Made by a program: the position numbers and the translations under genes. A DNA stretch of 64,000 nucleotides from Ophiocordyceps camponoti-saundersi (nom. inval.) (taxonomy: Eukaryota; Ascomycota; Sordariomycetes; Hypocreales; Ophiocordycipitaceae). The stretch lies in contig PDHQ01000073.1 in NCBI GenBank assembly GCA_003339415.1, positions 17,457 to 81,456 on the forward strand. The letters are read 5' to 3'. A model generated the notes under the pieces. The model ran no database searches. It was given only the letters and a program-made list of their open reading frames with translations, and was not told the DNA's origin. Below, piece by piece: positions 1 through 13,689 of this stretch; position 1 is the stretch's first letter; every line of letters starts with the position of its first letter.

Positions 1-67
1 TAATAAGATGTAGGGGAATTAAAAAAAAAATATAAAAAAATTTCTTAAAAAAAGCTTTTTCCCCGAG

Positions 68-89
68 CCCCCCCCCCCCCCCCCCCCCC
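68..89. repeat. Poly-C tract, 22 C
   Basis: An uninterrupted run of 22 C follows a stretch of A runs. CC contains no CpA, so the tract is not a RIP target except at its last base. It could be a genuine homopolymer or a length-uncertain assembly position. Confidence 0.9.
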
Positions 90-1500
90 TTTATAAAGAA
101 GACTAGACTTAATAAGATATCTAAAAGTAAATAAGTAGTAACCGAAATAGCGGTAAATTATAAAAAATATATTAAGCGCTAAGTATAATATAAGCTTTAG
201 ATATCGCTTTTAAAAAGAACTTTATTATAAGTTATCTATACTTACGCTTTTAAGAATAACTATAAGCTAGTTATAAGATAGCGTTTATAGAAAAGTAGAA
301 ATATATTATATTATAATAGTTAGCTAGTTAATAGCGAGAGGCTATAGTTTATATCGGCTAGTATTCCGTAGCTTAAGTAATATAAAATAAAAAAAGTAAG
401 TTTCTTATTTGCCGAAAAAGTAGTTAGCTTAATTATATAAGTAAGAGATATTTACGATAAAGATAGTTTATAAATTAGTACTAGGTAATACTATATTTAC
501 TAAATAAATACTTAGGCTATAATTCCTTATAAAGAGGCTCCGGCTCCGTTATTCTTAGACGCTTACTTAGCGCTATTATAATTCGTAAATTAGTTTTTAG
601 ATTAATAATATAAATAGTTATAATAAACTTACGAGTATAGGATTAGTTCTAGTAAGTAGTAATTCTAATAAAATCGATAATACTAGCTAAAAACTATTTA
701 AAACTATTAGTCGCCCTAGCTTAGTTAGAATAAGTATATTTTAAGGGTATAACCTAGTCTAAGCTTTACGGTAAAAATACTAATACCTTACGCTAAATTT
801 AAACTAACTATCTAGCTTAAGAGAGACTAAGATTTTAAGACGCTTAACTATTACTAAAAGAGGGCTATTATTATAATTAACGCGGTTATAATAAACGATA
901 CTATTAAAAGCGAAGGAGTAATATATTCGCCGCTATAAGTTTATTAAATATACTAGCTTTTATTATTCTTACTACTAACGCGGTAATAATTATTAAAAAC
1001 TATAGCGGTAAATATTAATAATAACTATATTAATAATAAAAATAAAAAAAGCTAATATAACTAATAAACCTGCGGCGGCGAATATATTACTTCTTCGCTT
1101 CTAATAAAGTTATCGGTTATAAACGCGTTAATAATAAAAGTAAAAAAAGTAATTTTTTTTTTATTTTTATTTATACCTAAGGGCTGCCTTAAGTATTATA
1201 TACGAAAAGATATATACTTATTCGAAGTAATTCTAATAAATAAGAATAATAATACTAAGATTAAATAAAAAAATAATATAAATAATAAAGTTAGCGTTAA
1301 AATATTCGCGATATCTAATTAATAAGTTCCTTAATATATCTAAGTACTAGGAGAAATTATTATATTAAAGCGCGGAGACTTATACTTATATAACTTCGTA
1401 TAAAGTAACGCTAATACTAAAACTATTAATAGCCCCTATAATAATCCTTATAAGCCCGGCTTTTATATTACGCCGCGTATAACTAGTTTAAGATAAGCTA
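90..1500. other. RIP-decayed sequence, no gene recognised
   Basis: AT-rich sequence with scattered CG-containing patches such as GCGGCGGCG near 1070, which suggest former coding DNA. I could not follow one frame through it. It probably belongs to the element that includes the gag-like frame just downstream. Confidence 0.4.
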
Positions 1501-1539
1501 ATTATATATAAGAAGGTTATAGCTTTTAGTAAGGGATAG

Positions 1540-1990
1540 TAAAAGGATTAAAACTATTTAAAGTAACTATATAATATTTATATATTAAAGCTAAGCTATT
1601 TATATTATACTACTAAAAGATTAATATAAGCGGAAGATTAATACTACGCTATCTTTCCGGATATCCTTAAAAGGCCCGCGTAATTATATTACCTTTATTA
1701 TATAAAACTCGATAAAACTTAAGATAAGATTTAGTTAATAGCTAATTTATATCTTAATATAAGAAAAAATCGTGCGGAATATTAGATAAGATAGACCGGC
1801 ACGAGGTTTACTATAAAATAAGGAAAATTCCCTAAGAAATTAATACCCGAAGTTCTCGAAGAACTTATTAGGAAGATATAACTTATATAAAATACCTTTA
1901 GTAAAATAATAGCTAAAGTTTACGCTGCGATAATAAGAGCGTGCTATAATATAGTAAATAATACTTATTACTTATTAACTAAATATCCTC
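1540..1990 (+). pseudogene. Decayed gag-like reading frame
   Basis: In forward frame 1 the stretch reads through TAA/TAG as a continuous protein of about 150 codons. The best part (about 1642-1980) contains the segments YYAIFPDILKRPA, then LDKT-stop-DKI, and later PEVLEELIRKI. In-frame stops fall where Q or W would be expected after RIP. An aromatic/leucine-rich block, then a tryptophan-like position spaced from a charged helix, is the general look of fungal retrotransposon Gag proteins, and that is my tentative reading. No zinc knuckle could be placed after it. It may be part of a larger element running from the left edge to about 3.1 kb. Coding origin is fairly likely; the Gag call is weak. 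Confidence 0.4.
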
Positions 1991-2251
1991 TTACGAAGTT
2001 TATTTTTTTTTTTATTTTTTTTATTCTTTTTTTCTATTCCTTATATAGGTATATATATTATAATATTATTACGAATAGAGGGAATCGGTTAGGCGGATTC
2101 CCTAATTACTATACGAATTACCCTTATAGAATTTTAGTATAGGGAAACTTAAGTAAGTTCGCTTCGATAAATATTACACGTTTTCTTATATAAAGAAGCG
2201 CTACTTTATCTACGAGAAGAAGATTACTAGTTAATAAATTATAAGGAAAAC

Positions 2252-3120
2252 GAATTTAATATATGCCTCCTCGAATATAAAGGATATAATAACGGTATTA
2301 ATAAATTATTATATAAAGAAGAGGGCGCTATTAAAGAAGCTACGAAATTCGTCCTTTCGAGTACTTTTTTATATTAATTTATAAAATAGATATTTTCGCA
2401 TAGTAAGCTATATAACGGGGTAGTTAAGTTTTCGTCGCCGATACTTATCGTAAGAAATATTATAGATAGCTTTATAATATTATTGCCTGCGAACTTCTTA
2501 ATTATTAGTAAAGATTAAAAGCGCTTATAGAATTTAACTATAGATAAGTTTACTTTAAAAATAATAATATTACCTTAAAATAAAAAGGATAGGTATAAGT
2601 ATTATAAATTATTAGCCTAGCTAAGTAAGATACGCTATAAGTATACTTTTCGTAACGCGAGCGAGATGTGTAAATTTTATCTATTTACTAGCTTAAAGTA
2701 AGGATAACCTTTTAGCCGCTACCTAAGTCTAAACCCCGAAAAAGAAAAACTTAACGCCTTAAATAACCGCGTATAACGGCATATAGGGAAGTCCGATTAA
2801 GTACTAAGCTTTATCCCTCTTAACTTACTTCGTACGAAGCTTTAGATATTTAGCGAAGGCTAGTTTATAGATAATAAGGATTTATACTAGTAGATAAAAT
2901 TTATTATTATTTTAAGTAAGGAGATAGCTTATATAGAGACCGAAATCTCTATTTATAATAATATTAAGCTTTAGTCCTTAGGGAAATATAAGATAGTAAT
3001 AGGAAGTATACTTATAAGCGAACTATATAATATCGTATAAGTAGTTAATAGTAATATCGCTCTTAACGCTACGGTTAAGAAGATCGTAAGAAGCTTATAG
3101 CTATTAAAATTTATTTAAAA
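2252..3120 (+). pseudogene. Decayed reading frame, unknown protein
   Basis: Forward frame 2 stays readable for about 290 codons if TAA/TAG are taken as former Q/W. Recognisable low-damage segments are FNICLLEYKGYNNGINKLLY at the start, NASEMCKFYLFTSLK near 2655, and LNPEKEKLNALNNR near 2730. One of the few remaining ATG-TGT pairs in the window lies here (2666). The beginning has a cysteine followed by residues that would be histidines before RIP (CAY to TAY), faintly like a C2H2-type finger followed by a helical domain, but this is not enough to name a family. It may be the downstream part of the same element as the gag-like frame at 1.5-2.0 kb, in a different frame. Confidence 0.4.
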
Positions 3121-3515
3121 CTTTATATAAAGTAATAATTACTTTAGCTACCTTATTAACTTAAGTAGTATAAGATAGAAGAGGCTTATAATCGATATAA
3201 TAAGCTTACGTAAATTATATAAAAGGAAGAAAATTACTACGATATTTTAAATTAATAAGAAAAAAATAATCTAGCTAAAGCTATAATAAAGAAAGGTTAT
3301 AATAACGCTTTTAGATAACTAGTTAAGATAAATAAGATAATAGTTAGGATAGAAGTAGTTACTAAAATAATCCTACTACGAGCGCTTATAAAAGTAATTT
3401 CTATAAATTAAATATTAGCGCTACCTCCTACCTTTACTAGTTATCTAATAATATAGTTAGTAATATAAGCGCTAGCGTACGATAATAGTAGCGTACTTAA
3501 AAAAGGGCGAGAGGC

Positions 3516-3591
<76 letters not shown>
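3516..3591. repeat. (ATT)n microsatellite
   Basis: About 25 uninterrupted ATT/TTA triplets, followed to about 3715 by imperfect CCTCC and TTATT runs. CAT triplets would become TAT under CpA mutation, so the tract may be a RIP-converted (CAT)n, that is (ATG)n on the other strand, perhaps once an acidic Asp/Glu-rich stretch. The conversion history is inference; the repeat is seen directly. Confidence 0.9.
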
Positions 3592-3719
3592 CCTCCTTAT
3601 ACTTACTATTATTATCCTCCTTTTTATTATTATTTTCTTCGTCTTTATTATCTTCGTTATTATTTATATTTTCGTTATTATCCTTATATTTATTTATATT
3701 ATTATCGTTATTATCCTAA

Positions 3720-6700
3720 GTGCGATAATAATTATACGCGCTCCTACGGGAGTCCTAAATATATAATATATACGCGCCTTTTTAGTAGCTATATACGCGC
3801 TAGCAGCTAAAGAAAGGAATACTCCCTCGCTAAAAGCACCGATAACTATAAAGCCCTTAAGTAAAGAACTAACCGGTAGCTTAGATAATAATCGCCTAGT
3901 AGTAAGATAAATAACGGATTACTTTAGCGATAAGCTTAACGGGGGTCTCGCCCGGGCGTAGGCGAAAAGTAATATCGTATAATATTTTAAAAAGATAAAG
4001 ATATTCCTTATCTTATTATATAATTAGTAAATATTTATAAAAGTATATTATATAAAAAAGATATATATAAAAATAGTAGCTTAAAGAAATTTAGCCTTAA
4101 TTTTATTATCTAAGTTAAAAGTAATAGTAATAAGCTTATTAGAGAGGGGTAAGTAACTAAATATAGTAGCGATAGATATTTTTTTTTCCCCCCCTCGCTA
4201 TCGTTATTATTCTACTTTTACTTATCTTTATTCTTTATATAACGAAACTATTACCGCTAATAGTACTAATATTAATAATAATAGTAATAGTAGTATTTCG
4301 AGGTTATTATTATTTTTACGGAGGATAAAAAGGGAAGAAATTTTCTCTTATATAGAAGAGAGAGGAGGGTAACTTTCCTACTATATAAGCTTATAAGCTA
4401 CGAATAATAATTTATAAGTTATTACCGCTTAGTAAAATAACTTTATCTTAAGTACTAGTAGGTATAATATTTATAAATATTTTTCGAGTTTATAAAAAGG
4501 AATATTAAGATAATAAGATAAATATAAAGGCCCCGGTAATTAAGTTTAGGGTAATATACGCTAGCTTATTTAGTAATTATTAAACTATTAGAAAAGATTT
4601 AATAGTAGCGTAAGTAAAAGTAAGGAAGTTTAAGGTAATATCGTATACTACGCGAACTTTATAATTCGGAAAGGAAAGAAGCCTTTTATTACTTAATTTA
4701 TTTCTTAAAAATTCGACTTTTCTATAATTTTTAAGCTATCTAATTATTTTTAGAGCTTATTAATAAGAGCGTAAGGAAGATATATATTTTCGCTATTATT
4801 ATTAATTACGCGGTATTCGGGTAAGGTAAGTATTTTAAAGATTTAAGTAATAAGTATAAGGAGCGATAAGATATTCTAAGCTTCTAAGCTAAGAGAGATA
4901 TTAAACTTATAATTATAATAGATAGAATATAAAATATATATAAATAGGTTTAGATATATATAGCGAAAGGTTATAGGAGGTATATAGCTATATTATACGC
5001 TATTATTAGGGAAAACGAATAAGTATAAGGAATAGTAGTTAACTTCTTCTAAGTATAGTAGCTATAGAATTTAGGATAGTAAGATATATACCGAGGTATA
5101 TTAGCGCTAGGATAGCTAAATAGCTAAGAGGAAGTTTTCGAATTTTTTAAGCGTATATTAAATAGTCTAGCTATTTTTTAAAGTTTACTTCTTAAGAGAT
5201 AGATATAGTAAAAAAGGCAGTATTAGGATAGTAAGTATAATATAAGGTAAAAACCCGAGTTTTAGAAATAACTTAAGGAGAAAAATTTAATTATAAAAAA
5301 TAATTAATTTATTATATATATATTATTATATAGCTTAAGATAATAAGTAAAAAACTAAATAAGATTTTAATATCTTAAAAGCTTTATTAAATAGTCTATT
5401 TAGTCTCTAGCCTTCTCTTATATATCTTAGTAAAAGGGAACTATTTTAAATATCGGTTTACGTAAAAGATTAGTAAAGCTAGTAAGTAATTTATTATATA
5501 AAAGTATAAAGTTTAAGTAAAGTTATAATTCTATTTAGTAAAATTTTAGCTATAAGTTATATTTTAAACTTAAATTATAATTAGCGACTTATAAATAAAT
5601 ATAAGGATAAGCTTAAGGGCTAAATATTTTATTTACCTATTTTGTTTATAGAGGAAAACTAAGTTATACTATTTACTTAAATAATAGCTACTATTTTTAT
5701 ATAGCTGCTATTATAACTTTAGTCCGTAAAGGCTTTTAAAACTCTAAAAGTTATTTTCGACTATTTAATAATATACGTATAACTTTTAAAAAGATATTTT
5801 TATCTTTTCCTAGCGCTATTATTTTCTAGTAAATTAGTAGTAGCTACTAGTTTATATAGCTTTTTTTATAAATAGTAAAAGCTTATATAGAAAATACTAT
5901 AAGAAATATTAATATTTTATATTTTAAGTTTTATATTATATAATTAATAATCTATATAAAGGTTATAAATTAAATTATATATAATAAAGTTAATAAAAGT
6001 AAAAGGTATTAAAATTTATATTATAAGATATATATATATAAATATAAGTAATATATTATAAATTAAAGCTAACTTTATATTTTATAATATATTATAGCTT
6101 AGCTTATAATAATATAATATAAGGTTATTAAGTTAGATATAATATTCTTTTATTAGTTATTTTCGGATTCTTAGAAGCTTATATAATATTAAATTTTTAT
6201 ATAGTATTTTATATTTATAACTAATTATAGTTAAGCTATAAAATTATAAGTCTTTTATACTTTATATATAAAATATATAATTCTTACTTTTTCTATAATA
6301 TATTAGAATTATATATTACCTCTTAGCGCTAATATTCTTTTTTAACTATCCTATTTTCCCTTATACTTACTTTAGCGCCTAAATTATCGAAAATAGTTTA
6401 TAAATATTACTCGGGGCTATAGCGCTATATAGTAAGTAAAGCTTTATACCTAGTATATAAATAATTTTTAAGGGGAAAAATATATTTAGTATAGCGCGGG
6501 TACTTATATAGAGAGGTAAACTTAAGTAAGCGAAGCTCGATAAGCGTACGGAAGTTAATATATTTATATTCTAAAAACTAGAATATTAATAAAGTAAAAA
6601 AAAATATAATAATATAAAATATTAATAAGGTAAGGTAATTAGTATTACTAATTTTCTTTATTATTTTACTAACTAATATTATACTATTTATATATTTTTT

Positions 6701-7450
6701 TAGGGGAAACTAATTAAGAAATAAAAACTAAAATATATATAATACGAAGTAAACTAATAAATATTATAGATTTATCTTCTTTTCCGAGACCGCGAAATAA
6801 CTTTAATTAATATTAAAATATAATATACTTAGAGCGGCGGTAATAGTAAAAATAAATATAATAACGGTATTTAGTTCTTAGTAAAAGCCGGTATTTTAAA
6901 TTATAGATAACGTATATCGGTAATATTTACGGATATTAGTTAACTATATCGAGTAAGGGAGGAAAAGGTTTACGAAGCCTTATTCGAAAAAAGGAGGGAT
7001 AGCGGAGAAAGGGAAAATAAGGCTAAATTAAAAAAAATAAATAGGTAAGCCTTATATATTTATAAGAAAGGAGATAGCTTACTAAGCTTTAAAAGCTAAC
7101 TATTTTAAGGAACTAAGTAGCGTAAGAGCGATATAAGTAAAAGTAATATAATTTAATTAAAAGTAGCGGATATAGCTAATAAAAAGGCAACTATTAAGGA
7201 AGCTTAGTATTTAATTTATTAACTTTTTTATTATAATAATAGTAAATAAGTAAACTTAATTTTTATAATTAATATTTACCTTATTTATATAGTAAATAAG
7301 TATATATAATATAAGATATTAAGTAATATATTTAGATAAAAGCGTTAAGCTAGTAATATTAATAAGATTATAATATACTTATATAATATTCTTAATATAG
7401 CTAGTAAACTATTTATATAGGAGTAGGAAAGGAGTAATATAAGCGTATTA
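3720..7450. other. RIP-decayed sequence, no gene recognised
   Basis: Long AT-rich stretch with a GC-richer patch near 3940-3965 and a TC-rich run near 4185-4220. Parts of 4.5-5.3 kb and 6.8-7.2 kb have the codon-like texture of former genes (frequent AAG, GAG, AGC), but I could not hold a frame. No tRNA, rRNA or terminal repeat was seen. Confidence 0.45.
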
Positions 7451-7539
7451 GTAAAGTTTCTTAAGTAACCTTTTTATTATATTAAAAGTATAGCGTAAAA
7501 GATAAAAGAGGGGGTTATATAACGGTAAACTAATATAGC

Positions 7540-9990
7540 GAAAAAGGGATTAGAAGACTATTCCTATATCTTAAAAGTAAATATAATATCTTATAAAAAG
7601 ATAGCGGAATTTCTATTAATCGCGTTATTAAAAATTATAAGCGCTAAAATATTAACTTATTACTAGAACTAATAGGAGATAAAAGCTTTTATTTATAAGA
7701 TTTAAGAATATTAAAAAATATAGCTTAAGATATATTTTATATATTTTACTTAGGTAATATTAAAGCTATTAAAAAATATAGCTTAAAAATAAGTATACCT
7801 TTTAATAATAAAGATAAGGTTATAATAATAGCTAATTAAAAAGATATATAAGAAAATTAGCTATTAAAGTATAATAAGGGGCTAGGAGTAAGTTCTTATA
7901 TTAAATAAGGGACTACTAAAGTTAAGTATATTACGTAAGATTAATAGCTAAGCGTATTTTTATATATTAGCTATAATATTAAAACGCTTAAAAAAAAAGG
8001 ATAGGAGGAGGTTAAGTTTGCTAATAAAGTAATATTTACTTAAATAATTAAAAAAAGCTATAGCTTTATAGTTAGTAAGATTAGAGTTATTACTAAAAGC
8101 GGGGCTAGGAGGCGAGGCTAAGCGTTACGTAATAGCGTTAGTAGTATAATAGAAAACTATAGCGAAATAACTAAAGATATTAAGGAAACTAAAAAGTTTA
8201 AATTTATATAGGAGGTAAAGATATTCGCGCGGGTTATAGAGAAAGAAAATAATAAGCTATAAAAGTAAGTTAAAAAGAATAAAAAAGTTACGGCGTTACT
8301 TAAAGATTTCTAAAACTCGTATAATTATAACTTATTTTATATAAAAAGTAAATAAGGAGTTACGAATAGCTAAGTAAATATATTAGCGCTTGTAAAAGAA
8401 TAAGTAAATTAAGTTAAGGTTTTAAGCGCTATTAGTAAAAAAGGGGGTAATAGCTTTTATAAGGCTATATTACTTTATTATATAAAGTTCCGCCTTAACT
8501 AATAGGAGTATAAAAGCTATTATAAAAAGGCTTATTATTATTAAAAGATAACTAAGTTTTATAATAAGGGAATAGCTAATAGTAAAGGAGCTATAAAAAG
8601 GGCTAAAGAAAAGTAAGTATTTTTCCGCTATAATATCGTAATATAAACTATTAGAAAGGTTATAGTTACGAATACTTTTATTATAATATATAATATAATA
8701 ATATTTTTTAAGGAATAAGGGGGAGCTTATTAATAATAAGTTTCTATAATATAAGTAAAAAGTAAGGGGGTAAAATATAAGGTTATCGGGGCTTACTAAC
8801 CCCCCGCTAAAACTTTTAAAATCAGCTAATAAATAGTATTTCTATAGGGGGTTAAAAGGTAGCGCCTTATTAGAAGCGTAATTAGATTTATAAAGCGAGG
8901 GGGGATTATCTTAATACCTAGGGGGAGGGGATAGTAATTTATTAAATAAGTTATTAAACTAGTAAAGGGGGTTAGAATTATCTCTAAGCTAAGGGGGGGA
9001 ATAGCTAATATCGATAGCGAGGGTATAGGAGAGTTATTTAATATAGGAAAAATTATATTTAGCTTATAAATACCGAAGAAATTAGTTAAAGCGGCTAGTA
9101 AAAAGTCTCTTATTTTTATCTTTTATATTTATATTATTAGTATTATTAGTATTATTATTATAATAATCGGTATTAGGAAAGTTATTATTAAAATTACCGT
9201 AATAAAAGTAGATATTAGAAAAGTTATCTTTACGCGTATTACGAAGATTCCCTTCTTTAGATAATTAGGTAATATTCTAAGATATATTAAGGGTAACTAG
9301 TAGGGGTTATATAATAGTATTTATTATAAGAGGGAAATAAGGATAGGAAGTAAGATAGGGCGGGTAATAGCTAGGATTAAGTTTTATATCGAAGCTAATA
9401 TTATATATATAAAAGGCGGGCGAGTTTTTATTCTAAAAGGTATCGTAAGTATACGCGCTAGTAAACGTTTCCTAATATTATATAAAGAGGACTTAAAATA
9501 TAAACTAGTCTTAGTAGGAAATTTAATAATATATATTCGTATTTATCGATAAGCTAGTAAGGTTAGGGAGAGATTAGGAAGGTAGGAAAAGCGTAAAGAT
9601 ATGCTAAATATACCGAGATAGGAGGATAGCGTAGTATAGCTTAAGTAAGCTAGGGGGTAGAGAGTATTATTAGCAGTATTAATATTAAGTATCTTAGTTA
9701 TAAGGTTTACTTAAGTAAAGGACTATAAACTAAGCGTTAAAAGAGGATAAGTTAGCGATATAAAACGTATAGTTATATATATCGAAGGGTAGCGTTTTGC
9801 TAGCGTATTTAGTATTATATTATATTTACTAGTTAAATAATAAAATCCGAATATAGTTTTAAGGTATAAGGATTTAGGCGGCTAGCGGGATAATAATAAG
9901 TTTAAGATAGGAACTAATAATAGATATTATACTAAGCAAAAATTCCTTTTTAGTTTCGGAGTTATCTAATAGTAGATTTAGGGTATTTTT
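7540..9990 (+). pseudogene. Unknown decayed coding element, copy D1
   Basis: A protein-like frame can be followed, most clearly in forward frame 1 from about 8,820 to 9,560. It includes DSEGIGELFNIGKII at 9,013 and KGGRVFILKGIVSI near 9,412. These match GSEGIGDVSDSGKVI and KGGLIFYLKSVIAI at the corresponding places of the copy at 13.7-15.4 kb, in the same order. Both copies also share a stretch of nearly identical DNA encoding NLFYIK (about 8,333 and 14,052). Stops are all TAA or TAG. This is therefore a dispersed, RIP-hit coding repeat. I do not recognise the family: no reverse transcriptase, integrase or transposase motif was found. Boundaries are approximate. Confidence 0.5.
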
Positions 9991-10831
9991 CTTATAGTTA
10001 ATATTATATTTTTCTTAAAGAAGTTTATATATAGCGGTAAAGTTAAAAGCTTTAGATTTAATTATTTCCTAGAAGTAGCGGCTTATTTTCGCAAAGAGGG
10101 AGAGGTAAGTTAGATTTAATATTTAAGGGGGATAAATAGCTATATATATATAAAAGCTTAGCTAGCAAATTAAGATACTTAATCTTATAGTAGGAATAAA
10201 ACTTAGAAAAGTTATTAGTAAGGGTTATAAGCGTTAGCTTATTTAGAAAGACCGGGTTATATAATATAAAGATTATACTATTTTTACTATATCCTCCTTA
10301 TATATTAGATTCTTTAAGCATTTTCGTAAATATATTTTTTTTCGTTTTTTTTTTTTCTTTTTTTTTTCTATTTTTATTAGTTAATAGTAATAAACTAAGT
10401 AATAGCTTTTAAGGGGGGGGGTTTTAGAAAGGTAAGAGATAGTTACTTAGTAAAGAGAAGCTTAATAGGGAAAAAGTAAAATAAGGATAATAAGAAGAGA
10501 GGTAGTTTATATATATATAGTTTATTTAAGTATATAATATCTTTCTACTTTGCTTCTTTATAGCGCGTAATATATACCGCTTATATATAAATATAACTAA
10601 AACTTAGGATAATATATATATATAAATTAGTATAATAGTTCTATAATTATAATTATTATATTAACTTAGTACTAGCAAAACGCGGAGGATATAAAGCTAG
10701 TTTCTAAAGCGTAATTAGTTTATAGTACTTATATAGTTAAGTTTAAGGTTAGATAAGATTATATATTATATTTTATAACTTAATATTTATATATTTTTAA
10801 AATATAATATATTAGCTAGGATTTTTTTTTA

Positions 10832-10853
10832 AATATATATATATATATATATA
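10832..10853. repeat. (AT)n microsatellite
   Basis: Uninterrupted AT alternation. Similar tracts lie at about 22,212-22,231 and 32,003-32,027. A CA/TG repeat would be converted to TA by RIP, so these may be former (CA)n microsatellites. Confidence 0.85.
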
Positions 10854-11090
10854 ATAATTTTAATATTAATATAAAGCTTAAGGGGATAAAATTACTTCCT
10901 ATATTTAAAAGCGTGAATTTATTAAGTAGTAAAGGGGTAAGTTCTAAGAAGTATTTATTTTTATAATTTAGTAAAGTAACTAGCACTTATAAAAAATAAA
11001 TAAAAGGCTAGTAAGGAAGATAGTATAGAGGGAGTAAGTTTAGGTTTACTAGGGCGTATAAGTTAGAAATAATAATATAATACTAAAAGT

Positions 11091-11146
11091 CTATTAAGGT
11101 AGTAAAAGTTAATTAATATCTATTAAGGTAGTATAAGTTAATTAGG
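11091..11146. repeat. 29-bp tandem repeat, two copies
   Basis: The motif CTATTAAGGTAGTA...AGTTAATTA occurs twice head to tail with a 29-bp period, the second copy having one internal change. Short local duplication with no apparent role. Confidence 0.75.
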
Positions 11147-13230
11147 CTATTTTAATTTATTAGAAAAAAATTAATAGATAAGTATTTTATATTTAGAGAG
11201 TGCTTAAGAAAAGGGGGTAAAATAAACTATTATTTTTCTAAAAGGAAGTTAAAATAGAGAGAATCTTCTTAAATATAAAGGAGATAAGGAAGGGTGTAAA
11301 ATTATCTTATAGATAACGTAAGTCGCCGTAAGCGTAAGGGACTTAGTTATATATATAGCTTATACTCCGAGTAATTTTATCTTTTTAGCTTAAGGAATTT
11401 AATAAACGAGACGGAATTAAATAAATATACGAATTTTTTTTTTTTATATTTCCTTTTTTTATAAGGCCGTATATTTTATAATTAGGTAATTTTATTCTTT
11501 TTAAATAAATAGTTAGTATAAAATATAAATAGGAAATTTAAAATACTTAAAGTATAATATAAGATAATATTTAAATATAGTAAGCAATATATAGGTTTTT
11601 TTCTTAAAAAGATAAAAAAGATAATAAGTATATATATAATAAGCTAATAATAGAAAAAAGGGCTAGTTTATATATTATATTAAATAGGATAATATTAGTA
11701 AGTAGTTAATATTAAAAAAGGTAATTTATAATTATTATTTTACTTAGATTTATATTTTATATATTATATATTTATATATATATATATTTATATTATAAGT
11801 AATATATTTAGATAGGTATTCTTATAATAAGGAATATTTAGTAAATTATAAAAGGGGTATATAGAGATATATAAATTATAATATAAGAGAAGAGAAGAGG
11901 TAAGGTTAGATTATAAAAAAGTAAGACTATTTTATTAATAGTAATAAGCTAGCGTAAGAAGAAATAAATACTAATTATATATAAGATACTATTAGGAGCT
12001 TTTATAAGTATCGATTAAATTATTTACTTAGCCTTTTTCTTATATTCTAAGAACTTCTATAGATTAGTATTATAAAGGCGGGGGTTTATTATATATTATA
12101 AACTAGTAGCGATAAAGCTAAACTATATTATTAGTTTTAAAAACCTTTACTAGAAAAGCTTAGGGTTACTTAAGTAAAGAATATAGTTTTAAGCGTAGTC
12201 GGTAAAGCGTTTTTTTATTAGAGACGCGGATTTAATAGCCCTTAGGGGTTCTTTTATTACTATAAATAATAATAAGTCCTAACTACTTAAGTATATAAAT
12301 ATTTACGCCTTTATACTTTATATATTAAATAAGTTAGAATAAAGTAAGGTAAAAAAAAAGTAAGGTATATAAAAGAATAGTTATATCTTACTAATTTCTT
12401 TATATATATCTATAATAGATAATATACCGTTTTATTTAGAAGGAAATTATCCTAAATATATATATTAAAATATATAGAGAATAATTATAATTACTAACTA
12501 TTTAGGGTTCTTTTTAGCGGGGAAAGTAATAAACCTAGGAGCGTTATTAAGCGCTTAAGGAGTTTCTAATAACGCGGTAATAGTTAGCGCTTATATTAGG
12601 AGAAAGTTATATATAAAATTAGGGAGGAGGCTTTAAAGGAGGTTACGGGCTTTAGCGTAATATTATTAGATATATAAGTCTTTAAGCTATTTACTATTAA
12701 TTAAACTTATAAAACTTTTTTTAATTAGCGGCGGTATAATATAAAAAGGTATAAAGTAACTAAAGTTAATAATATAAGTAGCTAAGCTAGTAATCGTTTC
12801 CTACGCCTTAAGAGCCTAATACTTTAATATACTAAGAATAGCGCGGGCGATAAAAGAAAGTTTATTAGGTTTAATAAGTTTAAAAAAACGCCTTACTATT
12901 AAATAACTAAAGTAAGTACTAAGCGTCTATTAGATATAGCTAGCAGCGAGGGCGGCGTTAAGTATAATAGTTTATATATTAAGAGGCAGATTCTTATTAT
13001 AAGTATATTAGATAGCGCTATAAAGATAAGAGAACTAGGTAAAATATTTAAAGGTAAGAGGATAAGAGGCGGCGATTTTCGTAAAAAGGTATACCTTATA
13101 AATTTAAAGTATATAGTCGCTATATACTTTATATTCTATTATTTTAATATTATTATAAGTAGTAGGACTATTATTATTAAAAGGGCTAGTAAAGGCTTCG
13201 AGCTACTTAGTATAGTATTAGCGAGCTAAA

Positions 13231-13249
13231 GGGGGGGGGGGGGGGGGGG
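13231..13249. repeat. Poly-G tract, 19 G
   Basis: Uninterrupted run of 19 G immediately before a run of A, just upstream of decayed copy D2. Like the poly-C at the left edge, it lacks RIP target dinucleotides. The length may be uncertain in the assembly. Confidence 0.9.
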
Positions 13250-13689
13250 AAAAATATAAAAAAGAAAAAGGGTTTTAACTTAACTACTACTATTCGAGAA
13301 GGGCGGTAATACGCTAATTTCGCTATATATAGTTAATATTATTAAGCTAGTTAGTTTTAATAGCTTTAAATAACCGATTTTTTAAAAGGTTACGGAACTT
13401 AGAAGTAATAAACGCGACTATTTATAAAACCTAAAAATCTTAGATTATAGTTATAGTAAAGTTTATAATATCTTAGGGAGAGGAAATAAAATCGCGCTTA
13501 AGGATATTAAACTTAATATTATTATAGCGAATACTAAAAATATAAATACTATAATAAAACTTAAGCGCGGGAAAGTATAAGAGCGGTAGTTATTTATTAG
13601 CTAAAATAAAGCGGAGGTAGCTAGTATTTATCGTACTAAGAGTCCGCTTAAAGTTAAGTACTATTAGCGAAATAAAGGGTTATACCCCC

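Larger units (their letters stand above)
10000..13228. other. RIP-decayed sequence with low-complexity runs, no gene recognised
   Basis: Includes T-rich runs (10,330-10,370), an 8-G run near 10,413 and the AT microsatellite at 10,832. Patches around 12.4-13.2 kb have a coding-like texture (GCGGCG, AAGGAGG), but no frame could be held. Nothing functional is recognised. Confidence 0.45.
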
